Source: Calditrichota bacterium (lineage in GTDB: Bacteria > Calditrichota > Calditrichia > Calditrichales > J004). Taken from it: DNA of 64,000 nucleotides. Shown piece by piece: positions 1-9,525 of this stretch. The notes beneath the pieces were generated by a model, which was given only the letters and a program-made list of their open reading frames with translations, was not told where the DNA came from and did no database searches. Within the stretch, counting starts at the first letter, position 1, and every line of letters begins with the position of its first letter. Made by a program: the position numbers and the translations under genes. The DNA is taken from contig JABFGF010000006.1 of NCBI GenBank assembly GCA_013112635.1, positions 248,001 through 312,000 on the forward strand, written 5' to 3'.

Positions 1-234
1 CGGATTGAGACTGAAACTTTTAATTAAATAATCTCGGCTGCCGAAAGATGTGAAGATAAGTATCAGGCCGGCCAAAACCAGAATTTGAACATAGCTTCCC
101 CATAATTCCACATCATGATAGCGTATAACAATAAGTGAAATAATAATCTGACTAAGCGGAGTAATAAGCTGATTTAATCCGTAGCTTGATATAGTTTTTA
201 ATCGAGAAAATTGTTTTAAAAGATTAGTGGACAT
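1..234 (-). CDS. Partial flippase-like membrane protein (N-terminal 78 residues)
   Basis: An open frame runs leftward off the window from an ATG at 232-234. The 78 visible residues begin MSTNLLKQFSRLKTISSYG and continue with two hydrophobic stretches (about residues 23-36 and 51-63), a Gln/Pro-rich turn between them, and the segment FGSRDYLIKSF. This matches the N-terminus of oligosaccharide flippases (Wzx/MATE-like, MurJ superfamily), which move lipid-linked glycans across the inner membrane. Only the first two helices are visible, so the family call is inference. It is divergent from the next gene, with 179 bases between the two starts. Confidence 0.5.
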   Translation of the reverse strand, partial: MSTNLLKQFSRLKTISSYGLNQLITPLSQIIISLIVIRYHDVELWGSYVQILVLAGLILIFTSFGSRDYLIKSFSLNP

Positions 235-413
235 AAAAGATTTTAATTAAGATTTCTGTTTTAAAAATATGTGTTTTTAGTTTACCAAATAAATATTTAT
301 TTGGGGAATAAAGTAAAAGCCACTAATGTTCTTCTTGCCAGATTTGCTTTTTATGTGATCAAGATTAGATTTACCTCCTTTTAACAACTTTGAGAAAACC
401 GGAAACTTCAAAC

Positions 414-2621
414 ATGCATATATCTAAACTGATAATTTTCTCGCTTTTAATTTTCAATATTTCTTTTAGCCAAACAGATAACCATTTAAAAATTACTCGC
501 ATAAATAGCCCGGTTAATATTGATGGGAAAATCAACGAGCAAGAATGGCTGAATGTTAAGCCTGTTAAAATGGTAATGTTTTTACCGACATTTAACCAAG
601 CCCCGACTGAGCAAACTGAAGTACGACTCGTTTATGATGATGAATTTCTATATGTCGCAGCAAACCTTAATGATCAATCGCCGGATAAGATTCAAATTAC
701 TTCTAATAAACGCGATGCCTGGAATTTAAGCAATGATATTTTTGGGATTATGATTGATACTTTTAATGATAAAGAAAATGGGCTTTGCTTTTATACAAAT
801 CCTGCCGGCAGCCGTTGGGATTTTACCGTTTATAATGATGCAAGTGGCGGATTTCCTGTCAATATTTCGTGGAATACTTTTTGGGAGGTTGAATCTTCAA
901 TTGATGAAAACGGTTGGAATGTTGAAATGCGTATACCTTTAAACAGCTTGCGTTTTAATGAAAATGAAGGCAAGGTTACCATGGGCATTATTCCCTGGCG
1001 TTGGATTGCCCGCAAAAATGAATCTTCAATCTATCCGGCAATACCAAATAAGTGGGGTTGGTGGAGCCAAATAAAACCTTCACAGGCTAAGGAAATTGTT
1101 TTAGAGGGAGTTCAAAGTAAAAATCCATTGTACATAGCACCATATATTTCCGGCGGTTTATCTAACGACAATGATTTAAATGATGCTGAAACCAAATATG
1201 TTCGCGATAACAATTTTAAATCGGATATAGGTCTTGATATAAAATATGGAATTACAAGTAACCTGACGATGGATTTAACCATAAATACAGATTTTGCACA
1301 GGTTGAAGCTGATGATCAACAAATTAACCTAACCCGTTTTTCTCTCTTTTTTCCTGAGAAAAGATTGTTTTTTCAGGAACGGGCTGCCATTTTTGATTTC
1401 CAATTTGGCGGTCCCAATCGTTTGTTTTATAGCAGAAGGATTGGTTTGGACGATGAGGGTATACAAGTCCCAATAATCGGAGGGGCAAGGTTGATAGGCC
1501 GTATTGGCCAATGGGATTTAGGATTCCTGGATATGCAGACATCAAAATCGGATTCGCTGCCATCGGAGAATTTTGGTGTTTTGCGCTTGCGGCGGCAGGT
1601 TATTAATGACAATTCTTTTGTTGGAGCATTGCTCACAAACCGCTACGGGAAAAATGGAGACTTAAATTCCGCAGTTGGTATCGACGGCATATTTAGAGTT
1701 TCTGAGGATGATTACTTTAGTGTTTCAATGGCACATACATATGAGACTGATGCAGGTAATGAAATTGGAACATTGGATCAAATGCGCTTTCTTACTTTCT
1801 GGGAAAAACGCAGGTTTGATGGATTTAATTATGAACTTTCATATAGTTTTGAGGGGGAAAATTATCGTCCCGGCATGGGATTCAGCACCAGGGAAGATTA
1901 TTCCAGGATTGGTGGTGATTTAGGATATGGCTGGATTATGGATGAAAAAAGCTGGTTGCAAAGACATAATGTCTCTGTAAACTATGCAGCTTATCAGCGG
2001 AATAGCGATAAATCTATTGAAACAGCTGAATCCGAATTGGAATGGAATATAATTTGGAAAAATGGTTTTAATGGATCTTTTTCGGTGCAAATGAACTATG
2101 AAGATATTACAGATACTCTGGAGTTTTCTGATGATGCAGAGATAATACCCGGGAGTTATGATTTCTATAATTTTTCCGCCGGACTTGAATCACCAAGCGG
2201 AGAGTTGATTGGAGCAAATACGGGATTTACTATTGGTCGTTTTTATGATGGAACCCAGCTCTCTTTTGGTATTGAGCCACGATGGAATATCTCTGCCGAT
2301 TTTTCTCTTGGGTTGGGCTATGAGTTTAATAAATTGGATTTTTCAAAGCGGAACCAGGATTTTACAGCTCATATATTAAGGTTACGCTCATCACTTTCTT
2401 TATCGACATCTCTCTCTTTAAGTGGGTTTGTACAGTATAACAGCGCTGCAAACCTTTCCATAACAAATGCCCGTTTGCGTTATAATCCTGCTGAAGGGAA
2501 CGACTTGTACATTGTTTATAACGAAGATTTTAATAGTAAACGTCGCCGCGAATTACCTTATTTACCTCGTTTTAATAACCGGACACTTTTATTAAAATAC
2601 ACTTATACATTTGTAAACTGA
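414..2621 (+). CDS. DUF5916 outer-membrane protein with N-terminal CBM9-like domain
   Basis: A signal peptide (MHISKLIIFSLLIFNISFSQ) is followed by a carbohydrate-binding family 9-like beta-sandwich at about residues 20-210, with the cues INSPVNIDGKINEQEW, VRLVYDDEFLYVAANL and WNVEMRIPLNSLRF. The rest, with the conserved stretches TMDLTINTDFAQVEADDQQ and LFFPEKRLFFQE and many alternating-hydrophobic strands ending in aromatic residues, fits the DUF5916 barrel predicted to sit in the outer membrane. Function is unknown; ligand binding at the surface is inferred from CBM9. The frame is open upstream to a TTG at 390, but the ATG at 414 gives the cleaner signal peptide. Neither has a strong ribosome binding site. 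Confidence 0.8.
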   Translation: MHISKLIIFSLLIFNISFSQTDNHLKITRINSPVNIDGKINEQEWLNVKPVKMVMFLPTFNQAPTEQTEVRLVYDDEFLYVAANLNDQSPDKIQITSNKRDAWNLSNDIFGIMIDTFNDKENGLCFYTNPAGSRWDFTVYNDASGGFPVNISWNTFWEVESSIDENGWNVEMRIPLNSLRFNENEGKVTMGIIPWRWIARKNESSIYPAIPNKWGWWSQIKPSQAKEIVLEGVQSKNPLYIAPYISGGLSNDNDLNDAETKYVRDNNFKSDIGLDIKYGITSNLTMDLTINTDFAQVEADDQQINLTRFSLFFPEKRLFFQERAAIFDFQFGGPNRLFYSRRIGLDDEGIQVPIIGGARLIGRIGQWDLGFLDMQTSKSDSLPSENFGVLRLRRQVINDNSFVGALLTNRYGKNGDLNSAVGIDGIFRVSEDDYFSVSMAHTYETDAGNEIGTLDQMRFLTFWEKRRFDGFNYELSYSFEGENYRPGMGFSTREDYSRIGGDLGYGWIMDEKSWLQRHNVSVNYAAYQRNSDKSIETAESELEWNIIWKNGFNGSFSVQMNYEDITDTLEFSDDAEIIPGSYDFYNFSAGLESPSGELIGANTGFTIGRFYDGTQLSFGIEPRWNISADFSLGLGYEFNKLDFSKRNQDFTAHILRLRSSLSLSTSLSLSGFVQYNSAANLSITNARLRYNPAEGNDLYIVYNEDFNSKRRRELPYLPRFNNRTLLLKYTYTFVN

Positions 2622-2693
2622 TTTTCAAATAAATCCAAATAAATGAAAAATAGTTTACTTTTCTCTTTACCTTTCTATTTTGATTTCGTAAAT

Positions 2694-2712
2694 TGTTACC
2701 CTTAATGTAACA
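2694..2712. promoter_or_regulatory. Inverted repeat upstream of the Rrf2 gene, candidate operator
   Basis: TGTTAC-N7-GTAACA lies 12 bases before the Rrf2-type ATG and overlaps the expected promoter/leader. A perfect 6-base arm pair at this place is typical of an autoregulatory site for a dimeric winged-helix repressor. No binding is shown, and the assignment to this regulator is inference from position. Confidence 0.4.
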
Positions 2713-2724
2713 GATGGGAGTTAA

Positions 2725-3141
2725 ATGGCAGCATCAAAAAAATTATCACTTGCAGTTAAAGCGCTTTATGTAATCGAGAGACATCTAAATGAACCTCTCT
2801 CCAGCAATCAGATTGCATCTGAACTTGGTGTTAATCCGTCAAAATTACGCCGCATACTTTCCCTGCTTGTAAAAAGTAATCTTGTGGAAAGTACTCAGGG
2901 AACAAGTGGTGGGTTTGTTCTAAAACGAGTGCCGGACACAATTAGTTTGCAGGAAATATACTGCTCCGTTGAAGAAAATAAAGCATTTTATTTGGATGTA
3001 CATGATCATGAAGATTGCAATAGCTCATCATCAAAAATGAATAATTTTTTTTATGATTTGTTTGCCGATGTTCAGGTAGCGATTGAAAATAAAATGAGCC
3101 AGATTAGTTTAAAAGATGTTGTAGAAAAAATTGACAATTAA
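2725..3141 (+). CDS. Rrf2 family transcriptional regulator
   Basis: 138 residues with the Rrf2 winged-helix layout: LAVKALYVIERHLNEPLSSNQIASEL, then NPSKLRRILSLLVKSNLV and the wing TQGTSGGFVLKR. Family members sense Fe-S clusters, nitric oxide, redox state or cysteine. The usual three-cysteine cluster loop of IscR/NsrR is not present: only two cysteines are visible (in IYCSVEE and EDCNSS), widely spaced, so a classical 2Fe-2S sensor is unlikely. The start has a GGGAG ribosome binding site. The aldehyde dehydrogenase 41 bases downstream is probably co-transcribed and may be its target. Confidence 0.85.
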   Translation: MAASKKLSLAVKALYVIERHLNEPLSSNQIASELGVNPSKLRRILSLLVKSNLVESTQGTSGGFVLKRVPDTISLQEIYCSVEENKAFYLDVHDHEDCNSSSSKMNNFFYDLFADVQVAIENKMSQISLKDVVEKIDN

Positions 3142-3182
3142 CAATTAAAAAATTTCAATTATCAACTAAAAAAGGAACACAT

Positions 3183-4715
3183 ATGGATTTTCTTAAAACA
3201 CTGGGTATCCAGGATAAAAATTTTGGCTGTTCAACAGGCCTTAAATGGCGTGATACAGCTGATCAGGGTGAGTTAAAAATTAGCTCTCCGGCCACGGGTG
3301 AATATATTGCTTCTGTTTACCAGGCTTCAGAGGCTGATTATGAAGAAGTAGTAAAAACATCTCAGGAAGCCTTTAAACACTGGAGAACAGTTCCAGCACC
3401 TCAGCGCGGTGAAATAGTTCGCCAGATTGGAAATAAATTGCGCGAATTTAAAGATCCGTTGGGTCGCCTTGTTTCTTATGAAATGGGCAAATCTTTACAA
3501 GAAGGTTGGGGTGAAGTGCAGGAAATGATTGACATTTGTGATTTCGCAGTTGGCCAGTCACGGCAGTTGTATGGTTTTACAATGCAATCAGAAAGACCAA
3601 GCCATAGAATGTATGATCAATATCAGCCACTTGGTCCGGTTGTTACTATTTCTGCTTTCAATTTTCCGGTTGCAGTTTGGGCCTGGAATGCTATGATTGC
3701 TGCAGTTTGTGGTGATACAAATATTTGGAAACCAGCTTCTAAAGTGCCTTTGACAGCCATTGCCTGCCAGAATATTATCAAAGATGTATTAGTAGAAAAC
3801 GATATTCCTGAAGGAGTGTTCAGCCTGATAATTGGTAAAGGCTCTACAATTGGTGAGAAAATTTTACATGATAAACGCATTCCTTTGGTTTCGCTTACCG
3901 GATCAACACCAATTGGTAAACATGCCGGTGAAGTTATTGGTGGTCGCCTCGGCAAATATATTCTTGAACTTGGTGGTAACAATGCAATTATAATGTCACC
4001 GGAAGCGAATCTTGAAATGGCCTTACCATCGATAGTTTTTGGCGCGGTTGGAACTTGTGGACAACGTTGTACATCAACACGCCGTGTAATTATCCACGAA
4101 TCGATTTATGATAAAGTAAAAGATTCATTGGTTAAAGCTTATGGTGGACTAAAAATTGGAAATCCATTGGATGAAAATAACCATGTTGGACCATTGATTG
4201 ATAAATGGGCTGTTGAGGATATGCAGGCTGCGTTGAGAAAAGCTAAAGAAGAGGGCGGCACTATTCTTATTGGTGGCGAAGTTCTTGAAGGCGAAGGCTA
4301 TGAATCCGGTAGTTATGTTAACCCGGCAATAGTAGAAGCTGAAAACCACTATGAAATCGTTCAGGAAGAAACTTTTGCTCCCGTATTATACTTGATAAAA
4401 TACAGCGGCGATATCAATGATGCCATTGCATTACAAAATGGTGTTGTTCAAGGATTGTCTTCTTCTGTTTTTACAAATAATATGCAGGAAGCTGAAACTT
4501 TCCTTTCTCCATGGGGCAGTGATTGTGGTATAGCCAACGTCAATATCGGTACTTCCGGTGCTGAAATTGGTGGAGCATTTGGTGGTGAAAAAGAAACCGG
4601 TGGTGGACGTGAATCTGGTTCTGATGCATGGAAAACTTATATGCGGCGTCAGACAAACACCATAAACTATGGCGCTACTTTGCCATTAGCGCAAGGTATT
4701 AAGTTCGATATTTAA
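3183..4715 (+). CDS. Aldehyde dehydrogenase, ALDH7 (alpha-aminoadipic semialdehyde) type
   Basis: Cytosolic NAD(P)-dependent aldehyde oxidation. The 510 residues fit ALDH7A1/AmaB length. Visible are the oxyanion Asn in AFNFPVAVW (about N160), the NAD loop SLTGSTPIGK, the general base in LELGGNNA (about E262) and the catalytic cysteine in GTCGQRCTSTRR (about C296). ALDH7 enzymes oxidise alpha-aminoadipic semialdehyde (piperideine-6-carboxylate) in lysine breakdown and also detoxify lipid-peroxidation aldehydes. No lysine-catabolism neighbours are present, so substrate is left open. The start has AAAGGA spaced 6 bases. It follows an Rrf2 regulator and ends in a strong terminator. Confidence 0.88.
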   Translation: MDFLKTLGIQDKNFGCSTGLKWRDTADQGELKISSPATGEYIASVYQASEADYEEVVKTSQEAFKHWRTVPAPQRGEIVRQIGNKLREFKDPLGRLVSYEMGKSLQEGWGEVQEMIDICDFAVGQSRQLYGFTMQSERPSHRMYDQYQPLGPVVTISAFNFPVAVWAWNAMIAAVCGDTNIWKPASKVPLTAIACQNIIKDVLVENDIPEGVFSLIIGKGSTIGEKILHDKRIPLVSLTGSTPIGKHAGEVIGGRLGKYILELGGNNAIIMSPEANLEMALPSIVFGAVGTCGQRCTSTRRVIIHESIYDKVKDSLVKAYGGLKIGNPLDENNHVGPLIDKWAVEDMQAALRKAKEEGGTILIGGEVLEGEGYESGSYVNPAIVEAENHYEIVQEETFAPVLYLIKYSGDINDAIALQNGVVQGLSSSVFTNNMQEAETFLSPWGSDCGIANVNIGTSGAEIGGAFGGEKETGGGRESGSDAWKTYMRRQTNTINYGATLPLAQGIKFDI

Positions 4716-4734
4716 CAAGAAACAGAATTAAGAT

Positions 4735-4773
4735 AAGCCTTTCGGATTATTCAAAATCTGAAAGGCTTTTTTT
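4735..4773 (+). terminator. Intrinsic terminator after the aldehyde dehydrogenase
   Basis: AAGCCTTTC pairs with GAAAGGCTT, with an inner GATT/AATC pairing, and is followed by a T-run. The outer stem resembles those of terminators at 35281, 41181, 45440 and 48551. Confidence 0.85.
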
Positions 4774-4812
4774 ATGGTTTTCTCTAAAACATCTTTTTTT
4801 TAGATTAGTACC

Positions 4813-5652
4813 ATGCTTAAACTACTTTTTATCTCTGCACTTTTATCAATTTTTCTTTTTTTTACATTTTGCAATGGGCAAAATAAATTAAACAAGTCCA
4901 TTATCGATAAAAATAATGCCCGGCAAATGGAACTCCCCAAAAAGCTTAAAGAAGTTTCCGGCATTGCCTTTTCAGCAGATGGACGATTATTTGCCCACGA
5001 CGATGAACGCGCGGTTATTTACCAAATCAATCCACAAAATGGTAATGTAATAAAAGCATTTTATTTTGGAATGCTGGTTAAAAGAGGAGACTTTGAGGAT
5101 ATTGCAATTGTTGGGAATGATTTTTATATGGTGACTGCCAATGGCATTATTTATCGTTTTGAAGATGGGGATGATGGTCAACAAGTTGATTATACTCCTT
5201 TTCCAACCCATTTATCCACAGGTAATGATGTAGAAGGTTTGTGTTATGATCCTCAAACTAACTCGCTTTTACTGGCACTTAAAGGAAATCCTGGAAATGG
5301 ATTCGGTAAAGATAAAAAAGCCATTTATAGTTTTTCTCTAAAAACAAAAGAACTTGATAAAAATCCCCGCTTTATCCTCGACAAAAAAGCATTAAAAAAA
5401 TACTCAAAAGAAAATGATTTCGCTCCTTCAGGAATAGCCCGTAATCCTGAAACAGGAAATTTCTTTGTGATCGCATCAAAGGGAAATATTATAGTTGAGC
5501 TAAACAAACAGGGTTTTGTGGTTAGTGTTTCACAACTTGATGGGAGAGCGCATTACCAACCAGAAGGAATTTCTTTTCTTGATGAAAAGACACTGTATAT
5601 CAGCGATGAAGGAAAAAGGCGAGGGAAGTTAACTATGTATAAATTGGATTAA
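4813..5652 (+). CDS. SdiA-regulated-like beta-propeller lipoprotein
   Basis: 279 residues. A hydrophobic leader ends in a probable lipobox (FTFC, cysteine at about residue 20). The remainder carries propeller-like repeats: ELPKKLKEVSGIAFSADG, DFEDIAIVGNDFYMV, NDVEGLCYDPQTNSLLLALKG, APSGIARNPETGNFFV and YQPEGISFLDEKTLYISDEG. The spacing of VSGIA, EDIA, VEGL, PSGIA and PEGIS motifs matches the SdiA-regulated/esterase-like propeller family. The role is unknown; most such proteins are exported and may bind metal or small ligands. It stands alone between a terminator and a signal peptidase fusion gene. Confidence 0.7.
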   Translation: MLKLLFISALLSIFLFFTFCNGQNKLNKSIIDKNNARQMELPKKLKEVSGIAFSADGRLFAHDDERAVIYQINPQNGNVIKAFYFGMLVKRGDFEDIAIVGNDFYMVTANGIIYRFEDGDDGQQVDYTPFPTHLSTGNDVEGLCYDPQTNSLLLALKGNPGNGFGKDKKAIYSFSLKTKELDKNPRFILDKKALKKYSKENDFAPSGIARNPETGNFFVIASKGNIIVELNKQGFVVSVSQLDGRAHYQPEGISFLDEKTLYISDEGKRRGKLTMYKLD

Positions 5653-5688
5653 ATTAATTCAATATCTTTTTAGCAGGATAGGATAGAT

Positions 5689-6735
5689 GTGAATCAGGTT
5701 GTTAAGAACTATTCCGGATTTTGGATTAGGGTGTTAAGTACCTCCATAGATAGTGTTGTAATATCAATACCCACAACTTTGGGATTAATTTTATTGTCAA
5801 TAATTACGCGCCAGTTTGTTTCATCGGAGCTTTTCTTACAAATCACACTTTTTATTTTTCTGCCAACCTCAATTCTTGTTGGCATTTTATATTTTGCATG
5901 GTTTAATGCTGAGGGCAGGCAAAGTTTTGGTAAAAGATATCTTGGACTTAATGTTGTAGATAAAGACTTTAAAAGCATTTCCTTGCGAACGAGCTTCAGA
6001 AGATCGATTTTTATATTTGTGGATTCAATTTTCCTTAGTATTGGGCATTTATTTAGTTTTTTCTCAAAAAGGAATCAGACGGTCCATGATATAATTACAA
6101 AAACTTATGTGGTTGATAGTGAACGAAAAAACAGATCTGTAGGAAAGTATTTTTTAATTCTCATTACTACTTTTACCATAAATTATTTAAATACGTTTTT
6201 GCTTGAAAATTATATTGAAGCCTATACCATACCAACAGGCTCTATGGCTAATACGGTGCAAGTTGGTGACTTTATTTTTGTAGATCAGGTTGCAGGCGAC
6301 AAATATATTCCAAAGCCAGGTGATGTTGTTGTTTTTAAGTATCCTGTAGATAATCATTATTCATATATAAAAAGATGCATAGCAACAGGTGGGCAGACCA
6401 TAGAAATAAGAAATAAAAAAGTTTTTATTGATGGCCAACCATTTCCCGATGAGGATTTCACTAAATTTGTTGATAAAAAAACCATGCCAAAAACAGCAAA
6501 ATTAAGTTACGCTCATATTTTTCAGAATATGGGCAGCCGTGATAATTTTGGCCCGCTAACAGTTCCAGAAAATCATTATTTTATGATGGGTGATAACCGT
6601 GATAATAGCTTGGATAGTCGTTATTGGGGATTTGTCAGCCAGGAAGAAATAGAGGGAAAAGCCGGAATCATTTACTTCTCATGGGATTATGATTATTCAA
6701 TTCGATGGGAAAGAATTGGAATACTTTTAAAGTAG
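5689..6735 (+). CDS. lepB: RDD domain fused to signal peptidase I
   Basis: Residues 1-145 form an RDD-type membrane domain (Arg14 in FWIRVLSTSIDS, then hydrophobic segments, GRQSFGKRYLGLNVVD and RNQTVHDIITKTYVV). After a further membrane helix (about 155-171), residues 176-348 are a complete type I signal peptidase: IPTGSMANTV carries the nucleophile (Ser185), YIKRCIATGG the general-base lysine (Lys228), and MGDNRDNSLDSRYWG is the conserved box D/E. The enzyme removes signal peptides on the periplasmic face of the inner membrane. The translation begins at a GTG. The RDD part replaces the usual short N-terminal anchor; RDD function is unsettled (transport has been proposed). Confidence 0.9.
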   Translation: MNQVVKNYSGFWIRVLSTSIDSVVISIPTTLGLILLSIITRQFVSSELFLQITLFIFLPTSILVGILYFAWFNAEGRQSFGKRYLGLNVVDKDFKSISLRTSFRRSIFIFVDSIFLSIGHLFSFFSKRNQTVHDIITKTYVVDSERKNRSVGKYFLILITTFTINYLNTFLLENYIEAYTIPTGSMANTVQVGDFIFVDQVAGDKYIPKPGDVVVFKYPVDNHYSYIKRCIATGGQTIEIRNKKVFIDGQPFPDEDFTKFVDKKTMPKTAKLSYAHIFQNMGSRDNFGPLTVPENHYFMMGDNRDNSLDSRYWGFVSQEEIEGKAGIIYFSWDYDYSIRWERIGILLK

Positions 6736-6847
6736 CAGATGGGCAAATACAAACAGTTCAACTGCAATAAAAAGATGACAAAGAAGGCAAATTAACCAAT
6801 AATATTTTAGATTAGCCTCACACATCATTCAAAAACAATATTTTTAT

Positions 6848-9517
6848 ATGTCCCTTTTTTCAAGAAAAAGAAATATCAAATTAGTGGTAAAACTGCTTTT
6901 GATTTTCGCCTTTCATAATGGTGAAAAATTAATTGCCCAACAAGCTGAAAATAAAATCCCGGCCATAAGGTATGAAAGTGTTATTCCCGGAGAGGAGTAT
7001 GCTGCAGGCCCTGTTTTTAGAATTTTCTTTGGAGATCATTGGCGTGAATTATGGACAACCTCAATCAGGGTTCCGGTTATTGATTTGCAAAAGTTTGCCG
7101 GAGGATTAACACCGATAAAAACCGGTGGAGGTTTCCAGACAAAGTCACTTCATTTTAAAGGGGCTGATGGCAAATTTTATAAATTCCGGTCCATAAACAA
7201 AGACCCCCAAAAAGTTCTTCCTCGTGACTTAAGAGACACTTTCGCCGCAGATATAGTTCAGGATCAAATCAGCACATCACATCCAATTTCGGGAAAGATA
7301 GTAGCTCCATTATTAAATGCAGTTGGTGTGCTAAATGCAACCCCTTCAATTATTGTACTTCCCGATTCGCCAGATTTAAAAGAATTCCGGGATGATTATA
7401 AAAACTTACTGGGCACAATCGCCGAAAACCCAAAAGATGAAACGGATCCGGAGATGATATTTGCCGGCGCGGATAAAGTTGTAAAGCTGTACAAAATTTT
7501 TGAGAAGCTGGATGAGGATAATGATAACCAGGTAAATAATGCTGAATTTTTAAAAGCACGTTTAATGGATATTTTTCTTGGTGATTGGGACAGGCATTTT
7601 GGGCAATGGAAATGGGCGCGTTATAAAAAAGGTAAAAAGAAAATCTGGCAACCAATTCCTCGTGATCGCGACCAGGCTTTTGCCCGCTATGATGGTTTTT
7701 TCCCCTGGATAGCAACTTTGGCCGTGGGGCAAATAGAAGGCTTTGATGAGGATTATAACCAGATGAATGATTTAACCTGGGCCGGAAGGTTTTTAGACCG
7801 CCGTATTCTGATGTCCGTTAACAAAACGGTGTGGGATTCTGTGACGACTTTTGTACAGTCCCGTTTGACGGATGAATTAATTGAGGGAGCTGTTAAAACA
7901 ATTCCAGAATCATGGTTTAAAAAACAGGGGGAATTTTTAATAAATGCCCTGAAAAAAAGGCGTGATAAACTTAATGAAGCATCCCTTGAGTTTTATAAAT
8001 TAATTAGTAAATATGTCCAAATAAAAACAAGTAATAAAAATGAATTTGCTTCTGTAAAACGGCTGGATGATCAGCGTGTTCATGTGGCTATTTATAAGCG
8101 CAGCAAAAAAACTGGAAACAAAAAAGGAAAACCTTTTTATGATCGTGTTTTCCACAGCGATGAGACAGCAGATATTAGGATTTATCTGCAAGGTGGCGAT
8201 GATAAAGCAGTTGTTTCAGGCACGGTTGATGAAAGTATTGAAGTAAAAGTAATTGGTGGAAGTGGAAAAGATGAATTAATTGATTCATCACTTGTTGAGG
8301 GTTATTCTCTTTATGTTTTGCCTTTTTCTGATGCTGAAAATAAAACATTTTTCTATGACGATGATGATAATACAAATTTCATATTAAATGATGGTACAAC
8401 AATAAACAGAGACAAACCAAAACCATTAAAAAAATATGTAAAAGGTGATAGGTTTAATGAAAAATATGAGCCTCCTGTTCGTGATTGGGGGCATGACTGG
8501 AAACCATCAATCTGGTTTGATTTAAATCGCGATGATGGGCTTGTTCTTGGAGGTGGTCCCGTTTTATTTCGGCATGGTTTTAGAGCAGATCCATATGTTT
8601 GGAGAATGTCTTTAAAAGCAGGCTATGCAACAAAAACACAAAAATCAAGAATCGAATATGATGCTAAATTTACTGAACTGATAAAAAACTGGCTGGTCTC
8701 ATTTAATGTGGGTAAGAATGAGTTAGCTTATTCACGATTTTATGGTTTAGGGAATGAGCGAAAACTGGAATACGACCCGGAAAGTAATTTTTATCGAATA
8801 GGTGCTGAATTTTTACACTTTGGTCTATCAATGCAACATGATTTAAACCATAATTTCAATTTGGAAATTAAAACCTCCTTCAGGAAAACAAATGAATTAA
8901 GCGGGGAAAAATCGATACTTGAAACTGATGATTTTAATGGTGAAGAGGGAACACGCCAGATGTCATTTGCTTTGGGATTGAATTATGATTCCCGTGACAG
9001 TGAAAACTTTGCCAAAGATGGTTTTTTTATAAGGACGCTGGCAAGCTATGCACCAGATTATGTTGATAACAAAAATAAATTTACAAAACTTAAGTTTGAT
9101 GGCCGCTTTTACTTTACACCTGAGAATTTTCCAATAACTTTTGCCCAGAGAGTTTATGCGGAAAATATCTGGGGTGATTATGATATTTATGATGCTGCAA
9201 TTTTAGGTGGAACGAATATTTTACGTGGCTTCTCCCGCGAACGTTTCTCCGGCGATGCTGCAATTATGGCGGGGGCAGAAATAAAAATGCCTGTTGCCAA
9301 ACTAAATATAATAATCCCGGGTGTATTAGGTTTTTCTGCACATGCTGAGACTGGCAGGGTATTTTATTCCAAAGAAAATTCTTCGGATAAATGGCACCCG
9401 GCAGCGGGTAGTGGCGTGTGGGTGTCTTATCTTCAGGAAAGTTTAATTTTAAATTTTACTTTCTCCGCTTCAAAAGAAACAAAACATATTTATCTAACAA
9501 CTGGATTTATGCTTTAG
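6848..9517 (+). CDS. Omp85/BamA-like outer-membrane barrel with N-terminal kinase-like domain
   Basis: 889 residues. Residues 1-31 are a signal-like segment. About 95-290 look like a PI3K/HipA/Fam20-type kinase fold: GGFQTKSLHFKGADGKFYKF as N-lobe strands, then FLGDWDRHFGQW (about 243-253) and PIPRDRDQAFAR (about 269-280), the layout of a catalytic D-R-H loop followed by a metal-binding D-x-D. About 570-889 are a surface-antigen (D15/Omp85) barrel, with NYDSRDSENFAKDGFFIRTL and GGTNILRGFSRERFSGDAA. No POTRA domains or metallophosphoesterase domain are evident. Related Bacteroidota proteins are annotated only as BamA/TamA family. Kinase activity is inference from motifs. Confidence 0.75.
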   Translation: MSLFSRKRNIKLVVKLLLIFAFHNGEKLIAQQAENKIPAIRYESVIPGEEYAAGPVFRIFFGDHWRELWTTSIRVPVIDLQKFAGGLTPIKTGGGFQTKSLHFKGADGKFYKFRSINKDPQKVLPRDLRDTFAADIVQDQISTSHPISGKIVAPLLNAVGVLNATPSIIVLPDSPDLKEFRDDYKNLLGTIAENPKDETDPEMIFAGADKVVKLYKIFEKLDEDNDNQVNNAEFLKARLMDIFLGDWDRHFGQWKWARYKKGKKKIWQPIPRDRDQAFARYDGFFPWIATLAVGQIEGFDEDYNQMNDLTWAGRFLDRRILMSVNKTVWDSVTTFVQSRLTDELIEGAVKTIPESWFKKQGEFLINALKKRRDKLNEASLEFYKLISKYVQIKTSNKNEFASVKRLDDQRVHVAIYKRSKKTGNKKGKPFYDRVFHSDETADIRIYLQGGDDKAVVSGTVDESIEVKVIGGSGKDELIDSSLVEGYSLYVLPFSDAENKTFFYDDDDNTNFILNDGTTINRDKPKPLKKYVKGDRFNEKYEPPVRDWGHDWKPSIWFDLNRDDGLVLGGGPVLFRHGFRADPYVWRMSLKAGYATKTQKSRIEYDAKFTELIKNWLVSFNVGKNELAYSRFYGLGNERKLEYDPESNFYRIGAEFLHFGLSMQHDLNHNFNLEIKTSFRKTNELSGEKSILETDDFNGEEGTRQMSFALGLNYDSRDSENFAKDGFFIRTLASYAPDYVDNKNKFTKLKFDGRFYFTPENFPITFAQRVYAENIWGDYDIYDAAILGGTNILRGFSRERFSGDAAIMAGAEIKMPVAKLNIIIPGVLGFSAHAETGRVFYSKENSSDKWHPAAGSGVWVSYLQESLILNFTFSASKETKHIYLTTGFML

Positions 9518-9525
9518 TTTTTCTT

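Noticed and set aside
3623-3982. 119-residue frame antisense to the aldehyde dehydrogenase
   Set aside because: It lies wholly inside a strongly supported gene, has no ribosome binding site and no family resemblance.
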